DNA from: an uncultured Eggerthellaceae bacterium
GTDB lineage: Bacteria > Actinomycetota > Coriobacteriia > Coriobacteriales > Eggerthellaceae
Assembly (NCBI GenBank): GCA_946631805.1
Contig: CAMPAJ010000017.1
Location: 1-13,673 of the forward strand
Direction of reading: 5' to 3'
DNA length: 13,673 nucleotides
The position numbers and the translations under genes are program-made. Below, piece by piece: positions 1-6,683 of this stretch. The stretch's first letter is position 1. Each line of letters opens with the position of its first letter. The notes beneath the pieces were generated by a model. It did no database searches. It saw only the letters and a list, made by a program, of their open reading frames with translations, and was not told the origin of the DNA.

Positions 1-1054
1 GGCCGAAGCCTTCGCGAATCTTCTTGCCGGTGAGCTTTTCCCACTTGATGGACACCTCGGCATTAAGGGGTTCGCCTGCCGTCGCGAAGTTCTGGATGGA
101 CGACAAGTCGTAAGCTGCCACGTCTTCCTGCAGCATGAAGCGGTACATAGTGGGCGGCGCGCAGAACGTGGTCAGCTTGTAGTCCTGCATGTGCTGAAGC
201 AGCTTGGCAGGCACGAACTTGTCCATGTCGTAAGCGAAAATGGTGGCGCCGGCAATCCATTGACCGTAGATCTTGCCCCAACCGAACTTGGCCCATCCGC
301 TGTCGGTAACCGACATGTGAAGGCAATTCTCGCGCACCTGCTGCCAGTACTTGGCAGTCAGTATGTGCCCGAGCGGATGCGCGTAGTTGTGCATGACGGG
401 CTTGGGATTGCCCGTGGTACCGCTCGTGAAATAGATGAGCATGATGTCCTTGCTGGTAACCGCCTCGGGGGAGCCGGCCGCAGGACGCTCCCACGTATCG
501 GGCTCGTCGGCGATAAGCGCATCGAAGTTCAGCCATCCCTCGCGCTCACCTGCCACGCAGATGCGGTTTTGGATGGTCGGCGACGTCGGCAGCGCGCCTT
601 CGACCTGCGAGCATACGTATTCGTCGGTAACGCACACCATCATCTTGACGCCGCATTTGTTGGCACGGTACTCGATGTCGTGCGTGGTCAGCTGGAGCGA
701 TGCCGGGATGACCGTTGCGCCCAGCTTGCACAGCGCGCTTGCCACCACCCAGTATTCCCAACGACGGCGCATGATGCACATGACGATGTCACCTTTGCCA
801 ATGCCGAGCTTCTTGAATGCGTTTGCCGTCTTGTTGGACAGCCGGCTTATGTCGGTGAAGGTGAAGGTGCGCTCTTCGCCCGCGTCGTTGCACCACAGAA
901 GCGCCCGCTTATCGGGCTCGACCCGCGCCCATTCGTCTACGACGTCGTAACCGAAGTTGAAATCTGCGGGCACGTTGATGCGAAAGTTCACATAAAAGTC
1001 CTCGTAGGAGTCGAAATCAACCCGTGGGCAGTACTTCTTCAGAATATAGTCCAT
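1..1054 (-). CDS. AMP-forming acyl-CoA synthetase, medium-chain (ACSM/Acs-like), 5' part only
   Basis: Partial gene: 351 codons are present and the reading frame leaves the window at the left edge, so roughly the C-terminal third to 40% is missing. The encoded ANL-superfamily enzyme would activate a carboxylic acid with ATP to an acyl-adenylate and transfer it to CoA in the cytoplasm. Visible motifs are the phosphate-binding loop YFTSGTTGNPKPV (about residues 208-220), a WAKFGWGKIYG segment (254-264) typical of the medium-chain/acetate-like branch, the ATAGEPLN motif (324-331), and REGFG at the edge, where the QTE adenine-binding motif should continue. No signal peptide is seen. The ATG at 1054 is preceded by a weak GGAAAA purine tract. 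It lies 33 nt after the XRE-cupin gene, so the two are probably co-transcribed and the regulator probably controls it. The acyl substrate cannot be told from sequence; medium-chain, branched or aromatic acids are all possible. Confidence 0.9.
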   Translation of the reverse strand, partial: MDYILKKYCPRVDFDSYEDFYVNFRINVPADFNFGYDVVDEWARVEPDKRALLWCNDAGEERTFTFTDISRLSNKTANAFKKLGIGKGDIVMCIMRRRWEYWVVASALCKLGATVIPASLQLTTHDIEYRANKCGVKMMVCVTDEYVCSQVEGALPTSPTIQNRICVAGEREGWLNFDALIADEPDTWERPAAGSPEAVTSKDIMLIYFTSGTTGNPKPVMHNYAHPLGHILTAKYWQQVRENCLHMSVTDSGWAKFGWGKIYGQWIAGATIFAYDMDKFVPAKLLQHMQDYKLTTFCAPPTMYRFMLQEDVAAYDLSSIQNFATAGEPLNAEVSIKWEKLTGKKIREGFG

Positions 1055-1087
1055 GTTTTCGTTTTCCAATCGTGTTTGCAATGGCGG

Positions 1088-1648
1088 CTACTCGGCGATA
1101 ACGGTTACAAACCGCGCGGGTACCGAGCTGCCACAGCGCTGACCATGCCGTAGCCTGGGATTGAAATAGATGCTGTCGCCGGCGTTCAACGCAAATTCCT
1201 CGTCCTCGATCGTGACGATAACCGTTCCCTCAAGGACCAGGTTGAACTCCTGGCCCCCGTGGGTAACGAGCTTCGCGGGATCGTCGGAGGGGTCGAGCAC
1301 GACTTCGAGCGGCTGCATGATCTTATCGCGAATACGCCAGGCCAAGTCGTCGTAATGGTATCCAGGATAACGGTCGACTTCCTGGCCTTCGCCAGAACGC
1401 ACGACCTGATACGTATCGAGTTTCGCCGCGGTTCCCGTTAGTATCTCGGTAAACTCCACGCCAAACTTACGCGCCATATGGTACACAGCCGAAATGGGCA
1501 CGCCGGCGCCCGTGGCTTCCCACCGCTTGTAACGCTCGACGTCAACCTCGAGGTCGGCAGCCATTTCTTCAACGGTCACATCGCACGCCTCGCGCAAGCC
1601 CTGCATACGGCGGCCAATTTCCCTCAGTTCGTTTTCCTCGTTCGTCAT
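1088..1648 (-). CDS. XRE-family HTH regulator with C-terminal cupin sensor domain
   Basis: A 186-residue cytoplasmic DNA-binding protein. Residues 7-66 form an XRE/Cro-type helix-turn-helix (IGRRMQGLRE at the start, ending in KFGVEFTEIL). Residues about 112-184 form a cupin-2 barrel, with motif 1 as H130-GGQE-F to G141 and motif 2 as GDSIYFNPRLRHG (157-169). The metal site looks reduced, because only one histidine is seen in motif 1. This architecture normally senses a small ligand through the cupin and represses or activates a neighbouring operon. The ATG at 1648 is chosen because the conserved HTH starts right after it and a GAAGAAAG tract lies 10 nt upstream; a GTG at 1687 would add 13 residues with no good ribosome site. 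It sits 33 nt ahead of the acyl-CoA synthetase, which is its likely target together with its own promoter. The ligand is unknown. Confidence 0.88.
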   Translation of the reverse strand: MTNEENELREIGRRMQGLREACDVTVEEMAADLEVDVERYKRWEATGAGVPISAVYHMARKFGVEFTEILTGTAAKLDTYQVVRSGEGQEVDRYPGYHYDDLAWRIRDKIMQPLEVVLDPSDDPAKLVTHGGQEFNLVLEGTVIVTIEDEEFALNAGDSIYFNPRLRHGQRCGSSVPARFVTVIAE

Positions 1649-1695
1649 AATGAACCAGCTTTCTTCGCAGCACGCCCCATAGCGCACTAAACAAC

Positions 1696-1706
1696 GAGAT
1701 AATCTC
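1696..1706. promoter_or_regulatory. 11-nt palindrome, candidate operator of the XRE-cupin regulator
   Basis: The sequence GAGATAATCTC is a perfect inverted repeat (5-nt arms, 1-nt centre). It lies 47 nt upstream of the XRE-cupin ATG and directly downstream of a -10-like hexamer. XRE regulators commonly bind such short palindromes and autorepress, so this is a reasonable operator candidate. It could be chance; no second copy was seen in the window. Confidence 0.35.
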
Positions 1707-1708
1707 TC

Positions 1709-1739
1709 ATTATTGCATAGCGATTGTCCGAAGTGTTAA
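1709..1739 (-). promoter_or_regulatory. Candidate promoter of the XRE-cupin / acyl-CoA synthetase pair
   Basis: On the minus strand a TTAACA (1734-1739, 5 of 6 to the -35 consensus) is followed after 19 nt by AATAAT (1709-1714, 5 of 6 to the -10 consensus). The spacer is two longer than ideal. The region is the only AT-rich patch between the GH13 gene and the regulator, and the palindrome at 1696-1706 would fall on the transcription start. Confidence 0.4.
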
Positions 1740-1803
1740 AGAACGGTTTCGAACACCCGAATGCGCACACCTCAATATCTGTTAGCCGAAGCCAAGCGAA
1801 CAC

Positions 1804-1838
1804 CCCACCCCCTGCAGGCGCCCTCCCGGGGCGGTGGG
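1804..1838 (-). terminator. GC-rich hairpin after the GH13 gene
   Basis: CCCACC and GGTGGG arms (1833-1838 and 1804-1809) can close a stem, with further C/G pairing inside, about 15 nt past the GH13 stop codon. There is no T-run after it, so it is at best an unconventional or Rho-assisted terminator or a 3' end stabiliser. Confidence 0.3.
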
Positions 1839-1852
1839 ACGAAAACGAAGCC

Positions 1853-4009
1853 CTACTCGGCTATTTCTGCCTGCCAGTAAACGGTAGCATGCGCAGGGAC
1901 GGTCACGCGAACGATGCCGTCTTCGCAATCGCACGCCCCCACATCCGCGGGGGCCTCCGACGAGAACACCTGACGCGCAGGGCCAAGACGCCGCACGGCC
2001 CGTCGGCAATTGGAAGGCAGCCCGAGCTCGGGGGAGCTCGCGTCGAACGCCACCGTACGGGCGGCGCCCGAACGATTCGCCGCCGCAACGACCGCGCCCG
2101 TCGATTCGTCAACGCTGATGGTGCAGAGCACGTCCTCGTGCGGTGCCGCGCAGGCAAACGCGCCGCGCCTCAAGGCTGCGGACGCCTTGCGAAGCGAACC
2201 AAGTTCCTGGTAGAAATCCGTTAGGTCAACGCCGCAATCGGGGCGTTGAGCCGAACCCTCTTCCGGCCACGGGAACGTCGCGCGGCAAAATGGGTCGCCA
2301 CCGCCCTGCAGCCCACGCTCATCTCCGTAATAGATGCTCGGCATGCCGGGCAAAGCGTACAGGAGCGCCACGATCGTGCGTTGTATGCGCGCCGCCGCCT
2401 CGTCTTGCTCGGGCGTTATCGCGCTCACGAGCTCAAGCTGCTCGGCACGGTCAAACTGCTTGAGCGACTGGCGGAGCGCAAGAACGCTGCGAAGGCGCTC
2501 CACATCATGCGTAGAAAGCAGATTCATGAGGCAGGCATGCAGTTGGGACGGGTAATTGGCCTGTTGCAAGCGCAGGAATGCCGCAAGCTGATGCGCGTCG
2601 ATTGCCTCGAGCGCAAATCCGAGCAAAGCCGAGCGAAGCGGATAGTTCATGACCGAATCGAGGGCCAATCCAAGCGCGTAAGTGCGTGGGACCCCATAGC
2701 TCGCCTTCGTCGTAGCGTCCTCCCACACTTCGCCGATAATCGCGGCGTCGGGGTTCGCGCGCTTGACGCACGTGCGCAAACGCTCCAGGACGTCGTCGGG
2801 GATCTCGTCAGCTACGTCGAGGCGATATCCGCCAGCACCTGCGGCAATCCACCCTTCAAGTATGCCGCCATCTCCCAGAACGTAATCCTGCCACGATGAG
2901 TCGCGTTCGTTAACCTCGGGAAGCGTCGGGTCGCCCCACCAACAGCGATACGAAACATCGTCGTCGATGCATTCGAAATCAAACCAGCTGAAATACGGGG
3001 ATTCCTCACCTTGAGCTGCTCCAAGCTCATCATAGGTACCCAAGGCGTTGAAATAGCGGCTATCATTGCCCGTATGCGAGAGCACCGCATCCAAGATTAC
3101 GTGTATGCCCTGTTTTTCCGCATCTTTTACAAGCCGTTCGAAGTCCTTTTTCGTGCCGAGCAGCGGATCGATGCGCTCGTAATCTGCAGTATCGTAGCGA
3201 TGATTCGAACGGGCTTCGAATATCGGGTTCAGATACAGCGCTTCTACGCCGAGCGACGCGAGGTAGGGCAGCTTGCGGCGTATACCATCGAGCCTGCCCC
3301 CGTAAAAATCGACGGGATCGAACGTGGGTTTTTCGGCATTGCCTTCCTGCCATTCGACCGGCTCGTCCCATGATTCATGCAGCTTGACCAAGCGCCCCGT
3401 CTTTTCGTGGTAACGCAGCCCGTCTTTGCTGACGCCCAAGGGGCCGCGAGCGAAACGGTCGGGAAACACCTGGTACAAGATGGCGCCGTGCATCCATGGC
3501 GGCGTAGCGAACGCCGGCTCGAACAACGTCACCTGAAATCCCGGGAGCACCTCGGCCAGGCCGAACGCGCCGGCCGGTCGCTCGCTCATGCGCTCGTCGG
3601 AAAACGCCCAGCCATGCTGCGTCCATTCGCCATCATAGCCTGGACGCACGAGCTCACCGGACGTCGCCCTTCCATCGACGCGAGGAACGTAGTAAGCAGC
3701 CGAGCCATCCGCTAGGTCAAGCCTAAAAGCATAGAAGGCAACGTGGGGCGTCTCGTCGAGCGAGAAAGAACACGCATATCCCTCGTCGCAAGCCGCAAGC
3801 GCATGCTCGCTCCACGCAAGCGAGCATTCTTCGCCCTTGCGCTCGCCGACGAGCACGACGACCCAACGCACAATGCCTCGCGCCTCATACCCGACGCGCA
3901 ACGTTACATGCACCCTGGATCCCGCAGGTACGGCACCCGAAGGCGTGCGATCGCCTGCCCTGCAAGGGTCGTGGCTTACCGCCCATTTGATTCGGTCGAA
4001 ATCGACCAT
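1853..4009 (-). CDS. GH13 alpha-glucan hydrolase (neopullulanase / cyclomaltodextrinase / amylopullulanase-like)
   Basis: A 718-residue cytoplasmic GH13 enzyme without signal peptide. An N-terminal beta-sandwich region (about 30-120, CBM34-like) precedes the catalytic barrel. GH13 signature regions are all present: DAVLSH (307-312), GYRLDVADE with nucleophile D398, GEVWED with acid/base E427, and LLSTHD with D502. The FYGGRLDGI and NPIFEARSNHRYDT segments are typical of the neopullulanase-like subfamilies that accept branched alpha-glucans or cyclodextrins. A C-terminal beta domain follows from about 600. The ATG at 4009 is chosen for its GGAGG site 5 nt upstream; an upstream start at 4069 has none. 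It lies 140 nt after glgP, behind a terminator-like hairpin. Because no GlgX, MalQ or pullulanase is in the window, it may serve as the debranching or limit-dextrin enzyme of glycogen breakdown. Exact bond specificity cannot be assigned by eye. Confidence 0.9.
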   Translation of the reverse strand: MVDFDRIKWAVSHDPCRAGDRTPSGAVPAGSRVHVTLRVGYEARGIVRWVVVLVGERKGEECSLAWSEHALAACDEGYACSFSLDETPHVAFYAFRLDLADGSAAYYVPRVDGRATSGELVRPGYDGEWTQHGWAFSDERMSERPAGAFGLAEVLPGFQVTLFEPAFATPPWMHGAILYQVFPDRFARGPLGVSKDGLRYHEKTGRLVKLHESWDEPVEWQEGNAEKPTFDPVDFYGGRLDGIRRKLPYLASLGVEALYLNPIFEARSNHRYDTADYERIDPLLGTKKDFERLVKDAEKQGIHVILDAVLSHTGNDSRYFNALGTYDELGAAQGEESPYFSWFDFECIDDDVSYRCWWGDPTLPEVNERDSSWQDYVLGDGGILEGWIAAGAGGYRLDVADEIPDDVLERLRTCVKRANPDAAIIGEVWEDATTKASYGVPRTYALGLALDSVMNYPLRSALLGFALEAIDAHQLAAFLRLQQANYPSQLHACLMNLLSTHDVERLRSVLALRQSLKQFDRAEQLELVSAITPEQDEAAARIQRTIVALLYALPGMPSIYYGDERGLQGGGDPFCRATFPWPEEGSAQRPDCGVDLTDFYQELGSLRKASAALRRGAFACAAPHEDVLCTISVDESTGAVVAAANRSGAARTVAFDASSPELGLPSNCRRAVRRLGPARQVFSSEAPADVGACDCEDGIVRVTVPAHATVYWQAEIAE

Positions 4010-4021
4010 GTAGTCCTCCGT

Positions 4022-4036
4022 GTCTGTTGAGCAGAC
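4022..4036 (-). other. Small hairpin just upstream of the GH13 ribosome binding site
   Basis: The minus strand reads GTCTG-CTCAA-CAGAC, a perfect 5-bp stem with a 5-nt loop, ending just before the ACGGAGGAC ribosome site of the GH13 gene. It may affect translation start or mRNA stability, or be chance. Confidence 0.3.
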
Positions 4037-4108
4037 TTGGCCGCCCGGCACCCAAAAGCAGCCTTGCAACAGCCGATTCGCATCTCGGCAGCAAGGTGAA
4101 GAGGCGGC

Positions 4109-4141
4109 AAAAGGGCGCCCGGCGCAAACGCGCGGGCGCCC
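4109..4141 (-). terminator. Intrinsic terminator after glgP
   Basis: On the minus strand GGGCGCCCG (4141-4133) pairs perfectly with CGGGCGCCC (4121-4113) across an 11-nt loop that can itself form 3 more pairs with a G bulge. TTTT follows at 4112-4109. It starts 8 nt after the glgP stop. The stem is very stable but the T-run is short, so read-through into the GH13 gene is plausible. Confidence 0.65.
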
Positions 4142-4149
4142 GTCAAAAC

Positions 4150-6666
4150 TTACTCGCCCTTGTTCAGATGCCAGATTTGGCTATCGTAGTCTTCGATGGC
4201 ACGGTCGGAACTGAAATACCCTGCCTTAGCCGTATTGATCACAGCGCTCGTCAGCCAACGGTCGCGGTCCTTATATGCCTCGATGGCCTCGAAGAAGCGT
4301 TTGTCGTACGCCGCGAAGTCGTAGAGCACGAAGTAGGAATCGCCCATGCCCCCATCCGGGCGCAGCGCATAGTACAGCTCTTCGAAACGAGCGCCATCCG
4401 AGGTGGGCAGGCTTCCATCCACAAGGTGGCCCAGAACGCGCGCCAACTGCGGATTGGCGTCGACGAGAGCACGCGGATTGTACGATCCTTCGGCCTTCAC
4501 GCGCTCGAGGTCTTCGACCGTCGCGCCGAAGATGAAGATGTTATCCTCGCCGACCTGCTCGGCTATCTCGACATTGGCGCCGTCCATGGTGCCAAGGGTC
4601 AATGCGCCGTTGAGCATGAACTTCATGTTGCCCGTGCCCGAGGCCTCCATGCCCGCGGTCGAAATCTGCTCCGAGATATCGGCGGCGGCCACCAGATGCT
4701 GGGCCGACGTAACATCGTAATTGTTGAGGAACACGACCGGGATGCGATCGCGCGTGAGCTCGTTGGAGGCGATGAGGTCGGATATCGCGTTGATCAAGCG
4801 GATGATATCCTTGGCACGCCTGTAGCCCGGCGCCGCCTTGGCCGCGAACACAAACGTGATGGGAGGCAGATCCTCGAGCTCGCCGTCGACGATGCGGTCG
4901 TACAGCGACAGGATATGTAACGCCTTCATGAGCTGGCGTTTGTACTCGTGCAGACGTTTGGCCTGCGCGTCGATGATCGTGTTCGGGTTGACCTCGATTC
5001 CGCGATTCGAGAGCATCCATTCCGCAAATTTGCGCTTGTTGTCTTGCTTGACCTCGGCAAAAGCCTTGCGGAAGGCGGGGTCCTGCGCATAGGGCTCGAG
5101 CTCGGCGATCTTGCGCCAATCCTTCATGAAGCCCTCGCCAATCGTATCGTCCACGAGCTTGCGCAAGCCGGGATTGGCAACGCCGAGCCAGCGACGCTGG
5201 GTTACGCCGTTGGTGATGCCCAGGAACTTATCGGGATACGCAGTGTAGAAATCGCGGAACACCGACGTGCGCAGAATCTGCCCATGCAGCTGCGAGACGC
5301 CGTTCACGTAGCCACATGCCAGAACGCAGAGGTTGGCCATGCGAACCTGGCCGGCATGGATGATGGCCATGCGATGAACGCGCTCGGTATCGCCGGGGTA
5401 CTTCTGCCAAATGCGGTCGCGGAATCGCGCATCTATGGTCTCGATGATGCGGAAAATACGCGGAAGCAAGCGCTGCATGGTCGTAGCAGGCCATTTTTCC
5501 AGCGCCTCGGGCATGATGGTGTGGTTCGTGTAGTTGAACGTACGGCGCACGATGTCGACCGCTTCCTCCCACTCGAAGCCCTCTTCGTCGATGAGAATGC
5601 GAATGAGCTCGGGGATGGCCAGGGCCGGATGCGTGTCGTTGATCTGGACGGCGATCTTGTCGGGCAGCGTGCGCAAATCGCCGTAATGGCGCTTGTGCGC
5701 ACTCACGAGCGATTGCATCGTGGCCGAAACCAGGAAGTAGAACTGGCGCAAGCGCAGCTCCTGACCGCGCTCATGGCTGTCTTCGGGATAAAGCACCTTC
5801 GAGATCGACTCGGCAAGATCGCGTTCTGCTACCGCCTGCTCGTAGTCGCCGCTGTTGAACCGGGCAAGGTCGAGCTGCTGGCCAGCGCGAGCACGCCAGA
5901 GGCGCAACGTCGCAGGAAGCTTGCTCTCGTAGCCCACGATGGGCATGTCGCACGCTTCTGCAAACACCGAATGAGAGCCGACGTAGTTGACGGTCAGCTT
6001 GCCGTCCTCGCTCCAATGCTCGTCGATTTGCCCGCCGAATTTCACCTCGAAAATGCGGTCGGCACGCTCGACGGACCACACATCGCCGCCAAGCGTCCAG
6101 TTGTCGGGCACTTCGACCTGCTGACCATCGTGAATCTCCTGACGGAAGAAGCCGTACTCGTAACGGATGCCAAAGCCCATGGCCGGCAAATCGAGCGTGG
6201 AAAGGCTGTCGAGGAAGCACGCGGCCAAACGGCCCAGACCGCCGTTTCCCAAGCCGGCATCGGCTTCCTGCTCCTCGACCTCGCCCAAATCGTAGCCCAT
6301 GTCCTTGAGCGCGGCTTCGTACACCTCGTACAGGCCCAAGTTCACGAGGTTGTTGGAAAACGCCCGCCCGATGAGGTACTCGGCGCACAGGTAAATGAGG
6401 CACTTGTCGCCCGACGTCTGGGAGCGCTCGCGCTCGGCCGCCCAAACGTCCATGACCTCGTCACGCACGCACAGTGCCGCCGCCTGAAAAATCTGCGGCA
6501 GTACAGCTGCGTCGGCCGTAACGGCAAATTCGCGGCGAACACGCTTCTCGATGCGCTCGCGTGCGGCGTCGACGCGCGCCTGCATCTCGGGCGTGCGCTT
6601 GGGAGCCGCAGCTTTAGCGCGGGCCGGCTTTTTGTTAGCTATCTCTTTTTTGTTCTCGCTCGTCAT
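4150..6666 (-). CDS. glgP: Glycogen phosphorylase (GT35)
   Basis: An 838-residue PLP-dependent phosphorylase, close to the usual length, which cleaves terminal alpha-1,4 bonds of glycogen with phosphate to give glucose-1-phosphate in the cytoplasm. Visible family landmarks are the GLGNGGLGRLAACFLDS glucan/active-site segment, INDTHPALAIPEL, AKRLHEYKRQ, and the PLP segment EASGTGNMKFMLNG with Schiff-base lysine K682, followed by GTMDGANVEI. Residues 1-25 are a short basic tail (KK, KKPARAK, PKR pattern) not needed for the phosphorylase fold, which starts around residue 27. The ATG at 6666 has AGGA 8 nt upstream and lies 17 nt after the glgA stop, so it is co-transcribed with glgA. An intrinsic terminator follows at once. 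Confidence 0.97.
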   Translation of the reverse strand: MTSENKKEIANKKPARAKAAAPKRTPEMQARVDAARERIEKRVRREFAVTADAAVLPQIFQAAALCVRDEVMDVWAAERERSQTSGDKCLIYLCAEYLIGRAFSNNLVNLGLYEVYEAALKDMGYDLGEVEEQEADAGLGNGGLGRLAACFLDSLSTLDLPAMGFGIRYEYGFFRQEIHDGQQVEVPDNWTLGGDVWSVERADRIFEVKFGGQIDEHWSEDGKLTVNYVGSHSVFAEACDMPIVGYESKLPATLRLWRARAGQQLDLARFNSGDYEQAVAERDLAESISKVLYPEDSHERGQELRLRQFYFLVSATMQSLVSAHKRHYGDLRTLPDKIAVQINDTHPALAIPELIRILIDEEGFEWEEAVDIVRRTFNYTNHTIMPEALEKWPATTMQRLLPRIFRIIETIDARFRDRIWQKYPGDTERVHRMAIIHAGQVRMANLCVLACGYVNGVSQLHGQILRTSVFRDFYTAYPDKFLGITNGVTQRRWLGVANPGLRKLVDDTIGEGFMKDWRKIAELEPYAQDPAFRKAFAEVKQDNKRKFAEWMLSNRGIEVNPNTIIDAQAKRLHEYKRQLMKALHILSLYDRIVDGELEDLPPITFVFAAKAAPGYRRAKDIIRLINAISDLIASNELTRDRIPVVFLNNYDVTSAQHLVAAADISEQISTAGMEASGTGNMKFMLNGALTLGTMDGANVEIAEQVGEDNIFIFGATVEDLERVKAEGSYNPRALVDANPQLARVLGHLVDGSLPTSDGARFEELYYALRPDGGMGDSYFVLYDFAAYDKRFFEAIEAYKDRDRWLTSAVINTAKAGYFSSDRAIEDYDSQIWHLNKGE

Positions 6667-6683
6667 ATACCAATTCCTGACTT

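Noticed and set aside
191..1153. Plus-strand frame opposite the acyl-CoA synthetase
   Set aside because: Antisense to a clear ANL enzyme with the SGTTG motif; no family resemblance.
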